DNA of 64,000 nt from Abelmoschus esculentus. Its lineage: Eukaryota > Streptophyta > Magnoliopsida > Malvales > Malvaceae. Location of the stretch: assembly GCA_035048815.1 (NCBI GenBank), contig JAUCBN010000035.1, positions 6,336,501-6,400,500 on the forward strand, read 5' to 3'. Position numbers and translations under genes: made by a program. The notes beneath the pieces are model-generated. The model was not told where the DNA came from and made no database searches. It saw only the letters and a program-made list of their open reading frames with translations. Of this stretch, positions 11,545 to 23,298 are shown piece by piece. Numbering within the stretch: the stretch's first letter is position 1; the number at the start of each line of letters is the position of its first letter.

Positions 11545-13565
11545 TCGTGACGTTATCTATAATTCATACAATTATTTTTTTTATTTTTAAACTACTATCC
11601 GATAACTCTTATTAATTAATAAATAATATAATAAAAAATTCGTAATATAATTTCTCCTTTCCCAATTCCCACCCTGGCTTTCAGTTTCTTTTGTTTATTG
11701 TGCCAGTGGTTGATTGGTGGTGACGGTTTAATGTTCTCTTCCTTCATTTCGTGTTTCTGAGGTCACCTATTCTGTTCTGTTTCACTGCTTTGGTATCCGA
11801 GTCCAATTGGGGACTCCTTTCGATGTACCTGACTCAGACCAGGGGACGGTTTCAAATCATTTGGGTAGGAATTCTAAATCTAAATCTAACTTTATTAAAT
11901 TCAAATTGATTCACTGATTTCATAGTAATTGCTATTTTGGTATAAAGAAAAAAAATATAACTTAGATTATATATTTATTTTATTTATTTTTAAGTAAATT
12001 AAATTTTAATATTTTATTTTGAAATAAAATATTTTTTATAAATAAAATTAATTAAAAATGATATAAAAATATATATGATAATGTACGTTAGTACGATAAT
12101 GTCATGTAAAAAAGAGATATTAACTTGAAAAAATATCACACTGATTGATTTTTTTTATAAAATTATATAAAATATAAGGTTACTTTTATTGACATATTAT
12201 TCTCGAATTTTTGGTAAATAATCCAAATATGATTGATAATTAGGGAAGTGGGATAAATTGGAGGATATTCTTAAATTATTAAACCCATTTGGATTATTTA
12301 TCTAAAATTGTCTATTATTATTATATCAAGTCATTCTAAGTTATTCATTAGCTGATTAAAATTTTTATTTATAAAATAATTATTTTAATTTAAATAAAAT
12401 ATTAAAAGCTTAAAAAATATGAGACTAAATTGACAGATCAATCAAATATTAAAAATACTTTTGACATTATATATGTTATTTTTATTAAATATATTTTAGA
12501 ATGAAAAAAATAAATGTATAATAAATATTTGTTTTGACACGATTTTTGAAATTCTTAATTAAGTTTTTATAGTAATACTTTAGTCGTATTTGACAAATAA
12601 TTGATAGTGAATTATATTAGTTGATTTGATTAGTGGATTATATTAATTAATTATATAAAAATATTTGATGAAATTAATTGATAGCTAATTGTTTAATTAT
12701 TTAAAAAATAGAATAAGAATATAATTATATTCGATATTTATTTAAATATTTATTAGTTATCAATATTTTTTATATATTAATATTAATTATATTATAAAAA
12801 TAATTTTTAATATAACATTATTAAGTATATTTCAAGAATATATATTAATTTATTATTTATCTAGTTATTTTAATATAATTTAACTAATTATTAAATTTAA
12901 GGGTAAGCTACTTAGGTCCTGTATAATTATTGGGTGTGACCTGTTTTAACCATTAAATTAAAAAACAAATTAGAATCTAATCATTTAACTTATTAAATTA
13001 ACCTATTTTACAAACACCGTTAAAAATCTAATGGATGGGTGACGAATGGATGGCATAGAAATTAATAAGAATTTATAAAATTATATATTTAGTCTATGTT
13101 ATTTATTTATTATATAATTTGGTCCTATTTTAATTTAATTAAACAAAATCATTCAACCAATCAAATAAAAGCACGTGTCATCACTCTTGAATAGATTTAT
13201 TTTAATTTTTAATTTAGATTATTCAATATTTAATATATTTTTTTCATGATATTTAATGTTTTTGGTGTTTTGTGTTATTTTATACATTCCAAGTGATTTA
13301 GGTTGGAGTCTCTTTTCAACTATCATTCCTTCTATTTTGCTTAACATTTATTGCATTATAAAGTATATATTGAAGGATGCAATTCAATCCATTAAAGATG
13401 TATTGAAGTAGTGTTATAATTATTAAGATTTTACCCCGGAGGCTGTAAGTTATTTTTCAGGTATAAAGAAAATTTTAACCCTTAACGTTTACAATTTTTG
13501 TCGTTTTGGCTCTTATTTTTTTTTAGATAAATTTAGCCTTTAACCTATATCTTTTTGACAAATAT
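11545..13565. other. AT-rich intergenic region upstream of CAF1
   Basis: No gene was recognised. About 11660-11880 is less AT-rich but has no convincing ORF. The rest is AT-rich and looks like old repeat DNA. Confidence 0.4.
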
Positions 13566-14073
13566 CTTATTTTTTAACTAGCTCGATGATTGGACCGTTA
13601 AAAATTTAATGATGATATATATATGGAATATAATTTTAAATGATATAGAATGTAACCTATCAAATATATATATGGAATATAATTTTATTCCAATATAAAA
13701 TATAAAACAATTAAAATTTAAATAAAATATTAAAAATTAATTAATTCTAAAATAAAAAAATTATAAAACATTCTTAACCCTAACTACGATAGAATCAAAA
13801 TCTCATCTTAAAAAATATAAACACAATTCGAATAAGATTTTGATTTTATCGTAGTTAGGGTTAAAAATGTTTAATAATCTTATATTTTAGAATTAATTAA
13901 TTTTTAATATTTATTTGAATTTTAATTATTTTATATTTTATATTGGAATAAAATTATATTCTATATAGCATTTGATAGGTTACATGTCATGTCACTTTAA
14001 ATTATATTCCATATATATATGTATCACCGTTAAATTTTTAACGGTCCAATTATCAATCTAGTTAAAAAATAAG
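13566..14073. mobile_element. Foldback/MITE-like element with ~240-bp inverted arms
   Basis: The left arm starts at CTTATTTTTTAACTAG (13566) and the right arm ends with its reverse complement at 14073. The arms pair almost throughout, including TTGGACCGTTAAAAATTTAA, a GGAATATAATTT block and a CTAACTACGATAGAATC block, with an unpaired centre near 13811-13833. There is no coding capacity. The right arm stops exactly where the copia LTR begins, so the true right terminus may be missing. Confidence 0.8.
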
Positions 14074-15236
14074 TGTTGAGTTGATCGATGTTGAATAGTG
14101 GCCAAGAGGGGGGTGAATTGGATATTAAAAATTTGGTAGGAGATTTTCGATAAAATATGAGAAATAAAGGACACAATGAATTATAGTGGTTCAAGCTTCG
14201 AACAAGCTCTACATCCACTACCTTAGCTCCCACTAAGGATTTTGAAAACAATTCACTATTGAATTCAACCTTTTTCTAGGTTCAAGGGATAGCCTTTACA
14301 AACAAATCAATTTTCTACCCAAAATTGATTTAGACCTCACAAGGTGTTACAAAGGATTTGGTTTGGCTAAGAAGAATTCTCTCACAAGAAATAATAGCCC
14401 CAAATACAAACAAACTCTCCCCAAACTTAATTTACATCTGATCAAAGTGAAATACACAAGTTGGGAGGATAAAGTATGCAATGAAGTGCTTTGAGTTGGA
14501 TTTGTGTGCTTGGATGTTGCTTGAAGTTCAATTCTCTGTGTATCCTTTTGAAAATGCTTCTTTTTATACCTTCTCATTGATTTCTAACCGTTGAAGTTGT
14601 TGGGAAAGTAAATATGGACGTTGGAGCTTCATCTTTCCATCATAAATGCACTCTGCAACAGGTGGTATCGAAACACGGGGTACCTGTTTCGAAACATGCC
14701 AAGAAAAGAAAGAGCCGTTGTCCATTTAATAAGGGATGTATCGATACCTGTTTCGATACCAAAAGTTTTTGAGAAGCTTGGTATCGAACCCTGTTTCGAT
14801 ACAAGCTAACCATCATTTAAAAATTAACTAACACCAACGGCCGACTCATTTAATGCTTGAAAATAGCCGTTGGGAATTAAGGGTGTATCGATACCTGTAT
14901 CGATACCAGGAGTCGTATTTTTAAAAATTAAAAATAATTTGAAATTATACCAGGCTATTTCGATACATGTATCGAAACATGAGTTGACAGAAAGTTTTGG
15001 CATCGAACCTTGTTTCGATACCTGTTCTTGATCTCAAGAACAAGCCTTGAAAAATCCCAGGTGTACCGATACCTTACCTAATGGTATCGATACCCTCGTG
15101 TAAAAATGGCTTGTAAGAATTTTTCAAAGTTCTTGATTTTGACTTAGAGATCAAGCTTTGACGTAAGGACCAAAAATTTATTTCAAAATTAGTCCTTACA
15201 TTTATTTGTTATATCAAAATCAATTTTAGTTTTACA
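14074..15236 (-). repeat. 3' LTR of the copia element
   Basis: On the minus strand it starts TGTAAAAC just after the polypurine tract and ends ...CAACTCAACA at 14074, with the expected TG...CA ends. It carries many pairs of GTATCGATAC/GTTTCGATAC-like motifs between about 14660 and 15100. With no 5' LTR, its borders rest on the polypurine tract and the terminal dinucleotides. Confidence 0.75.
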
Positions 15237-15237
15237 A

Positions 15238-15250
15238 TCTCCCCCTTTTT
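15238..15250 (-). promoter_or_regulatory. Polypurine tract of the copia element
   Basis: AAAAAGGGGGAGA on the minus strand lies immediately before the 3' LTR, where plus-strand DNA synthesis is primed during reverse transcription. Confidence 0.7.
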
Positions 15251-15619
15251 GATATAACAAAACCAAAAAGAATTTAAGTTTTGAAATAATTTGGTTGAAA
15301 GACTCCCCCTTAATATGTGCCAATTTTTTTTTAAAATTTTGATGGTTTCGAAAACTTAAAGCCATAGAAATTTCCCCCCCTTTTTGTTAGATCAAAATCA
15401 ATGATAACCAAGGTAATAGAATAAAGCAATTATAGCACTTAAATATAAAAGTTCATATGAAGCATAATCTATAGCAAGCAAAATATCATAAGAAAACATT
15501 ATCCAACAATAATAAAAACAAAACATAGGGAAATAAAAATAGGTGCATAAGTTCTAATATGAATGCATCATAACTAGTCTTAATAACTAAAAAGCAAAGC
15601 ATAAGAGTGATCGAAACGA

Positions 15620-16771
15620 TCAATCATCGGCCATGTTATCACCGTCATCCTCCTCATCATCATCATCTTCATCTCCCTCTTGATCTTGATTACCCTCATC
15701 ATTAAGTCTTTGGCTTTGACGAAGAGCTTCAAGAGATACTCTCAAGGAGTGTCCTTGAGTCTCTAAGCTTGTCATCCTAGTGTTGATAGCATCAAAACCC
15801 GAAGTAAATTGAGTGGAAAGAGTGTCAAGCTTTCCATCCATGGAATCCAAACGGGCGTTGAGAGAATCAAACTTAGTCGTGAGGAAGGTCAACATATCAA
15901 ACTGATGAATAGGTTCCGGATCAACAGAAGCATGAGGAGAAGGAGGAGCACCTTGAGTCCACTCACCATTAGAGGCATAGACAAAGTGAGCACGGTTGAG
16001 TGAAGTTTCTCCAATAAGCTCTTTCAAAGATCCCACCTTGTCATAAGAGCAATCGATTTCCAAATGCAAGAAGATGATGCTTAGAATGCACGCATAAGGA
16101 AAAGATTGAACAAGGGGGGTAGCACGGTTTTGGATGTGCCACACAATATCCGAGAAGACAATCCGAGCAAGGTTTGGTTGAATGTTATCACGGAAACATG
16201 TGATCCAAAAACTATCAACTTGACGGATCCTAGAGTATCTCCCATTTGATGGAAGAATCCACCAAGAGATGATAAGATGGAGAAAACGGTTGTGTGCGTC
16301 AAGAGATGTAACCGATCCGTTGAAAGGAGCAAGAGAGTCTTCATCATCTACACCTTTATCCTCAAGACCAAAAACATCAAGGAAAGTAGAGACATTAATC
16401 TTAAAAGATTTTCCCATAGGATACGATTCAATGGCTACTACTTTACTCTTGTCCGGAGATAAGATACATTTAGCATTAGTGTAAAAGATAAGGACGAGAG
16501 TTGGAAAGAACTTGCCGGTATGAGTGAGAAAACTCAAGAACTTCCACTCGACAAGTTGGTCATCGTAACGAAAAGGAAATCTATGTGACATGATGAATTG
16601 AATGTCCACGCATCTTTCCTTTTTGAGAGGATAATTCCGAAAAAGGTTGTAGTTGTCCAATCTACGATCATTGTCTAGAATCTTAGCATAGACCTTCTCA
16701 AAATCAACTCGTGCAACACGAGATGATGAAGAGGATCCGGCTTCGGTACGAGATCGCTTCTTTGATGCCAT
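15620..16771 (-). CDS. Intact ORF in the env position of the copia element (putative plant transposon protein type)
   Basis: 383 aa, uninterrupted, between pol and the 3' LTR, where SIRE-type elements carry a third, env-like ORF. Its function is not known. Residues 1-20 are basic and Ser-rich (MASKKRSRTEAGSSSSSR), like a nuclear-localisation signal. The central part (about 25-260) is a globular-looking domain resembling what databases call putative plant transposon protein. Residues about 300-360 form heptads (FDSLNARLDSMDGKLDTLS and similar), suggesting a coiled coil, and the last ~20 residues are almost all Asp/Glu. I see no convincing signal peptide or C-terminal membrane anchor, so a true envelope role is doubtful. 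It is open although pol beside it is broken in several places. Confidence 0.7.
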   Translation of the reverse strand: MASKKRSRTEAGSSSSSRVARVDFEKVYAKILDNDRRLDNYNLFRNYPLKKERCVDIQFIMSHRFPFRYDDQLVEWKFLSFLTHTGKFFPTLVLIFYTNAKCILSPDKSKVVAIESYPMGKSFKINVSTFLDVFGLEDKGVDDEDSLAPFNGSVTSLDAHNRFLHLIISWWILPSNGRYSRIRQVDSFWITCFRDNIQPNLARIVFSDIVWHIQNRATPLVQSFPYACILSIIFLHLEIDCSYDKVGSLKELIGETSLNRAHFVYASNGEWTQGAPPSPHASVDPEPIHQFDMLTFLTTKFDSLNARLDSMDGKLDTLSTQFTSGFDAINTRMTSLETQGHSLRVSLEALRQSQRLNDEGNQDQEGDEDDDDEEDDGDNMADD

Positions 16772-17677
16772 GATCTAGGATTGGATAAAAATTTTTTTGT
16801 ATTAGTTAAGAACAATATGTATGCTTATACATATAATTCAATTCAATCCTATGAGATAATCTAACAATTTAAGGTATTTAAGAAATTTAAGAATTTTGAA
16901 AAACCATCGAAAAACTTATTTGAACAAAAAATTTATATTCGATTAAAACAAATTGGAATTTTGAGACAAAACCATAGGTTTATTGAAACCCATAAGATAG
17001 ACATTTAAAACATACTCAAAAACTGATTTTTAACAAACTAAAAACAAACGAAATTAAGATTTTTTGAAAGTATACCTTGAGTGTAGATTAGGATGAATTT
17101 CGTGATTATGAAGCACCGTTTGTTGATATGATGAAGTCTTTGATGTGTAGATCAAAATCCCTCAAAGAAAACGTGAAGAAATTGTGTTAAGAGAGGCGGA
17201 TTTGATGGGATTTTAAAGAGAGGGTCGACTAGGGTTTTAGAATTTAAGTTTGGAAATGTTTTAATGAGATTATAATTAGGTTTAAAGTGTTTTAAACAAA
17301 TTCCGTTCTCGAGTATCGATACTGGTATCGAAACACACTGTTTCGATGCTAGTATCGAAACAGAGGTATCGATGCAAGCATCGATGCCTGTTCTTCTCGA
17401 CAAAAACCCAGATGGGCTGATGAACAGGTATCGAAAAAGGGATTAGCTGTATCGATACCTTCGACCTTTGCTTTGCATTTAGGCTACTAAAAGTACTAGA
17501 AATGAGTCTCAAAAGCCCCTAGAAGCATGCATATGATGTAATGACATGTTCATTATGCATGAATAAGTTCATACTCCCCCTAGCAACATGCATGGAGTCA
17601 TCAAGATACAAGAATAACATAAGCATGATTTAATTCAAGATTCAAGTAAGATAAGCAAAAAGATGACACTTAGCAAG
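16772..17677 (-). other. Non-coding spacer between pol and the env-position ORF
   Basis: About 900 bases between the pol stop and the downstream ORF. It holds a second cluster of GTATCGATAC/GTTTCGATGC-like motifs at 17314-17460. Short ORFs here only translate the motif repeats. Confidence 0.6.
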
Positions 17678-20504
17678 TCAAGATAGGCTAGTTAGACCTA
17701 ACTCTCTCCTAAGGGTCAAAAAACGCTCCTTATCTAAAAGTTTAGTAAATATGTCCACTAATTGATTTAAGGTGTCAACAAACTCTAAAGCAACATCATT
17801 CTTAGACACATGATCTCTAATGAAATGGTGTCTAATTTCTATGTGTTTGGTTCTAGAGTGTTGAATGAGGTTTTTGGTAAGACATATGACACTAGTATTA
17901 TCACACTTAAGAGGTATGGTGTCTACCTTAATGCCATAATCTAAGAGTTGTTGCTTCATCCATAACACTTGTGCACAACAACTCCCTAGGGATATGTACT
18001 TCGCCTCGGTGGTAGATAGAGCTACACTATTTTGTTTCTTAGAGAACCAAGATATGAGCATACTACCTAGGAATTGACAAGTTCTAGAAGTACTTTTCCT
18101 TTCTATCTTACAACCTCCATAATCCGCATCCGAATAGGCATGAAGATCAAAAGAAGAAGCTTTAGGATACCAAAGACCTAAACAAGGTGTATCTCTAAGG
18201 TACCTAAAAAATTCTCTTAATGGCTACAAGGTGTGATTCTTTAGGACTAGCTTGAAACCTAGCACACAAGCAAACACTAAACAAAATATCCGGTCTACTT
18301 GCGGTAAGGTAAAGCAAAGAATCTATCATTGATCTATAAAATTTAGAATCAACACACTTACCTCCTTCATCCTTGCCAAGCTTAGTAGATGAGCTCATTG
18401 GTGTGGCTTGAGGTTTCACATTTTCCAAGCCAAACTTTTTGAGCATATCCTTGATGTATTTTGCTTGATTGATGAAGGTGCCATCCTTCCTTTGCTTGAT
18501 TTGGAGTCCCAAGAAGAATGAGAGCTCCCTCATCATGCTCATCTCGAATTCACCTTGCATTAGCTTAGAAAATTCTTGACAATAACATTCATTAGTAGAT
18601 CCAAAAATAATATCATCAACATAAATTTGAATTACTAAGATGTCATTTTTAAACCTTTTTATAAAAAGTGTAGTATCACATTCCCTTTTTCAAAACCTTT
18701 TTCAATTAGAAAGGTTGAAAGCCTTTCATACCAAGCTCTAGGAGCTTGTTTCAAACCATATAAAGCTTTTGTTAATTTAAAAATATGGTTTGGAAATTTT
18801 GAGTCTTCAAAACCCGGTGGTTGTTCAACATACACTTCTTCATTTATAAAACCATTTAAGAAAGCACTTTTGACATCCATTTGAAAAGGCTTGAAATCAT
18901 GATAACATACAAATGCAAGTAGCATCCTAATGGCTTCCATTCTAGCTACGGGTGCATAGGTTTCATCGAAATCTATTCCCTCCTTTTAAGTGTAACCTTG
19001 AGCTACTAATCTAGCTTTATTTCTTACAATGTTACCACTCTCATCTAGTTTGTTTCTAAAGACCCATTTAGTTCCTATAGTAGACTTCCCTTTCTTCAAG
19101 CTTCACGTTTCCCAAAGCTTCTATTGGAGGATCTTGTGCTTCCTCATTGCTTGGAATCCCATCTACCTTTGATGTTTGTCCATCATCAATGGTTTCAATG
19201 ACTCCTACATCATCATCATCACAAGAATCCTTCCTAGGAAGGAGGTTATCATCGAAAATCATATGTATAGATTCCTCTATAACTAAGGTTCTTTTGTTGA
19301 AAACTCTATAAGCCTTAGAATTTAAAGAATAACCAAGGAAAATAGCTTCATCACTTTTTGTATCAAATTTACCTAAATTGTCTTTTCCATTGTTCAAAAC
19401 AAAACACTTACACCCAAAAGGGTGAAAATAGCTAATGTTAGGCTTTTTAGATTTTAAAATCTCGTAAGGAGTTTTCTTTAAAATAGGCCTAATCATTACT
19501 CGATTTATGATGTAACAAGAAGTGTTTGTGGCTTTTGCCAAAAAGTACTTAGGTAAATTGTTTTCACAAAGCATGGTTCTAGCCATTTCCTCTAAAGTTC
19601 TATTTTTCCTCTCAACTACCCCATTTTGTTGAGGAGTGCGAGGAGCCGAAAAATTGTGGCTAATACCATTTTCATTACAAAAGTTTTCAAAACCTAAATT
19701 TTGAAATTCGGTTCCATGATCACTTCTAATATGAGAAATTCTTTGATCAAGATCATTTTGAGAAATGTTTGAAAATGTGATAAAATTTTCTAAAGCCTCA
19801 TCTTTAGAACTTAAAAATAGAACCCAAGTACATCTAGAGTAATCATCAACAATAACAAAAGCATATGATTTTCCATCCAAGCTAGTAGTCCTAATAGGTC
19901 CGAAAAGATCCATATGGATCAATTGTAATACTCTACTAGTTGAAACATCATTAATGGACTTAAAAGAAACTCTCTTTTGTTTACCCTTAGCACATGCATC
20001 ACAAATTTTATCCAATGAAAATTTGAGCTTAGGTAAACCTCTAACTAGATTTTGGGAGGCAAGTTTTTCTAAAACACTTATGCTAGCATGAACAAGTTTC
20101 CTATGCCATAACCATGCATCATTTTCATCACTGGCAACTAAGCATGCATGAGATAAGTTTATGTCATCTAGATGCACCATGTAAATATTTCCTATGCGAT
20201 GACCTATGAGCATTGTTCTATTGGATTCTATGTCAATAATTTTGCAACCATTTTTATCAAAAGAAACATAGAAACCTTTATCACACAATTGACTAATTCT
20301 CAACAAGTTATGCTTAAGACCATTAACAAGTAAGACATTTTCAATAAGAATAGAGGAGCGATTACCAATAGAGCCTATACCCTCAATTTGGTCTTTGGAG
20401 TAGTCACCAAATATCACTACTCTACCCTTTTTGAGCTCTAACTCCTTAAATCGTCCCTTGTCTCCGGTCATATGCCTTGAGCATCCACTATCAAGGTACC
20501 ACAT
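17678..20504 (-). pseudogene. pol: copia pol pseudogene: protease, integrase, reverse transcriptase, RNase H
   Basis: The longest open piece (20504-19068) starts at the retropepsin motif DSGCSRHMTG and holds the GAG-pre-integrase zinc finger (HRKLVHAS...CDACAKGK) and the integrase core (DLFGPI, DDYSRCTWV, HGTEFQN, PQQNGVVERKNR). RT follows: KWVFRNKLDESG near 19030, MEAIRMLLAF at 18940, the YVDD active site near 18620, then MSMMRELSFFLGLQIKQ. RNase H begins with YSDADY near 18140 and runs to 17678 (QNSVALSTTEAKYI, HSRTKHIEIRHHF). Lesions seen: a deletion with frame change near 19080, a stop plus a one-base shift near 18985, a shift near 18685 and another near 18207. Confidence 0.92.
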
Positions 20505-20557
20505 ATTTTGACTTGAAGCTTTGGCCTTGAAGCAATGCTCAACCTACAAACAAAAAT

Positions 20558-21186
20558 TTAGTTTTTCACTTTTGGTACCCAAATCATTTTGGGTCCATGA
20601 GAGTTAGTCCCTAAAAGCTTGGTTCCCTTAGGAATCCAAGAGGCAATGGCATTTACATTATTAGAAACAATGATTTCCTTAGGAACCCAAACACTCCTAA
20701 TTTTTCTATGTCTAAAATACCTTTGAAAACCTTTTTGTTTGTGGTTTTGAAAATTTCTTTTGACATGGTTGGGTTTTGAAGAGCTTCCCTTTTCAAAAGT
20801 TGAACTCCCAACCACCTTAATTTGTTCTTTAAGATCATTCACCACCTTGTGATGATTTTCTCTCAAGCTTGAAACAAGGTTGTTTAAATCAACATTTTCT
20901 TTTTGAAAAAAAATTTCAAATCATCATTTAAATCAACAACCTTTTCTTCAAAATCCAAAATTGTTTTTATCAAAGAACATTTTTCATTTCTAAATCGGAA
21001 ATAGTTTTCTTGCTTTTCAAAATTGATTCTTTGAACTTCAAAATCAACTCATCATACACATCTTGTAATTCATCATAAGCATGATAAAGTTTATCATAAG
21101 ATAAATCATTACAAGATGGTTCAAGGGTTACCTTAGGCTCATCAAGAGCCATGAGACACAAGTTGGCTGCTCCATCTTCGATCATT
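20558..21186 (-). pseudogene. gag: copia gag pseudogene, C-terminal part only
   Basis: Two open pieces (21185-20970 and 20866-20558) with a frameshift between them. The first is a coiled-coil-like stretch (YDELQDVYDELILKFKESIL) and the second ends with GPKMIWVPKVKN just before the protease, as in SIRE-type gag-pol. The N-terminal gag region and the zinc knuckle are missing: the copy starts abruptly at 21186. Confidence 0.75.
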
Positions 21187-22790
21187 TATGTCCCAATACT
21201 TTTGATAGTAACGACAATCTCTTTGAATTTCCAATTTTGCTCTATCCATAGCTTCATAAATAAAGTCTATAGTTGGTTTTTCATCACCATTACACATCCT
21301 TAACACTTTAAACAATGGTTCTTGAATCTTTAGGACATCAGAAGCTTTTTTCCAAAATTGATTGGAGTCTATGATTTTTATCATATCTAGTCTAGTTGGT
21401 CTTTTTGCATATGTGGACCTTTTCCATTCTAAAGAAGTCACCAATTCTTTTAGTGCTTGTTTGTTTCTAACAATGCTTTCCAAAGCAATGAAATTAGTAT
21501 CAAATCTTGTAATTCCAGGCCGTAAGAGTTCTGCACCATTAGTATATCTTTTCATATAATCAATCGTCTATGATTGATTGTATATGAAAGAAGATATTTG
21601 TTTTTCTTGGTCTAAAACCTTCTTCACACATGTTTTGTTACCGATTTCTTCCAAAATAAGATCCAAACAATGAGCAGAACATGTTGACCAATACAAGTGA
21701 TTTCTCTTTTGCATTAACATTTGACCACCAGTTGATTACTGCTTCATTATCTGTAACAACTTGAATGATAAATTCTTCACCAATTTCATCCATTATATGT
21801 CAAAATAATACTCGTCGGTACCACTACTAGTGTCAATTGATTTTTTAAAAATGGTACCTCTAGGATTATAAATTAGGAAATTAATTATATGTTCATTTCT
21901 AGTCCCTTTCCACCCATCACACATAATGGTCACACCTCTTTTTTTCCAGATAGGCTTAAAGTCATTCACCCATTCTTGTATTTCTTTATACTCTTCATCC
22001 AAATACACTTCTGTTACCTCATATGCGGAAGGACCTTTACTAGATTTTCCAATTTCAGTTGTAACTTGAAGTACATGCGGTAAAAATGTTGACTCTGCAA
22101 TTCTTGCAGGTAAAGCTTCATGCAATATCAACTTTGAAATTGCTTATCAAGTTTTGTTTTTGCATTTTTTTAGAAAGCTCTTAGTGAGTTTAGGTTGCTT
22201 CGAGCTTTTTGATCTTTCAAGAATCGGATTCATATTTGTTAATCTAACTTTAGGAGAGTTAAAATTAGTCTATCGATGTTGTTTTTCACTTCTTTTAGAA
22301 TTATGAACATTGAATGATCTTTGAAATTGTTGAGTTCCAGAATTACTACCTCCTTCGGGTTCAAAACTTGAATTTTGACTTGTTTTTATTCTTTGACGTA
22401 GCCTTTCTTCCCATTCATTTCTTGGTCTTATGCTCTCACGTCTTGCAATAGTTAACTTCTCCTCCTCAGCATCACTAGCACCATAATCTCCATGGTCTCC
22501 TAATCTTATTTTTTCCTCTATTTCTTCTTTCCTTTTCTATCCCACAACTTTATTTTTATGATATTCTTTAAGTTGTTCAGCAATATTTTTCCTAACTTCT
22601 GTAGAGACATTTTAACATGGTGCTACATTTTTTTTTGCAGCTAAATATTCTTTGAATAGTGTTATTCCTCCTTTAACAATTCTATCATAAAATTTACATC
22701 CAACATTATTACGAGAACCTTCAACTTCTCTCCACCTTTAACCAAAATCATCATTAGGAACTGCGCTTCCTTTAATAATTATTCATTATA
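21187..22790 (-). pseudogene. hAT-superfamily transposase pseudogene, C-terminus lost
   Basis: Read on the minus strand: a degenerate BED-type zinc finger near 22740-22600 (GSRNNVGCKFYDRIVKGG), the DUF659 domain (22131-21793, with FKPIWKKRGVTIMCDGWKG), the segment EEFIIQVVTDNEA and a KHLYW/AHC-like stretch (about 21780-21600), then ELLRPGITRFDTNFIALESI (about 21540-21480). Reading frames change several times and stops are present. It ends mid-domain at KYWDINDRRW, where copia gag begins, so the C-terminal dimerisation domain is missing. Confidence 0.85.
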
Positions 22791-23298
22791 TGAGATCAAA
22801 TTCGAATAGAAAATTCATTAAAAAATCCTAGTAAAATAACAATCATTTTCAAAAATTTAAATTTAAATAATTTATGTATATAATATATTTACATACTTAA
22901 AAAATTCAAACAAAAAATTTTAGAACAAACTATAAAAAAGCTAAAAGTTGAAAACTAAGATGTAAGGTCATGGTATGATATTAACTTGTTCGTTGTCAAA
23001 GTAGACACAAAATTTGTATGTTTTTGTAAAAGTTGAAAACTAACCATATGTTGTTAATACATTGAAGCACAACAATTCAAGAGAAATCTAAGAAAGTAGT
23101 TGAGAAAAAAAAATAAATCGATCATGAATTTTCACCCACATAACCTCTAATATAGTTTCGTAAGCTTACCTAAAATGGTCGAAATTGGAATGAACTCTAA
23201 AGTTTTCAGGAAAAGATTCAAGCTCACCAAATTCATCAATTTTTCAAGATTCAAGCTCACCAATAAAGACGGTAGTGTAGTGGTTCTTATCAAATATA
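22791..23298. other. AT-rich region upstream of the hAT transposase
   Basis: Possibly the 5' subterminal part of the hAT element. No terminal inverted repeat was identified with confidence. Confidence 0.35.

Larger units (their letters stand above)
14074..21186 (-). mobile_element. 5'-truncated Ty1-copia retrotransposon, SIRE/Maximus type
   Basis: Minus-strand order: partial gag (21186-20558), protease-integrase-RT-RNase H (20504-17678), an extra ORF in the env position (16771-15620), a polypurine tract and a 3' LTR (15236-14074). This order and the LTR end motif CACCCCCCTCTTGGCCAC are typical of the SIRE/Maximus lineage. The 5' LTR, primer-binding site and the N-terminal part of gag are absent; the sequence passes directly into a hAT transposase at 21187. 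Pol carries several frameshifts, a stop and a deletion, so the copy cannot move by itself. Confidence 0.88.

Noticed and set aside
17152..17512. Two overlapping minus-strand ORFs rich in SIDTSVSI-like repeats
   Set aside because: They translate the GTATCGATAC motif array; no start context or homology.
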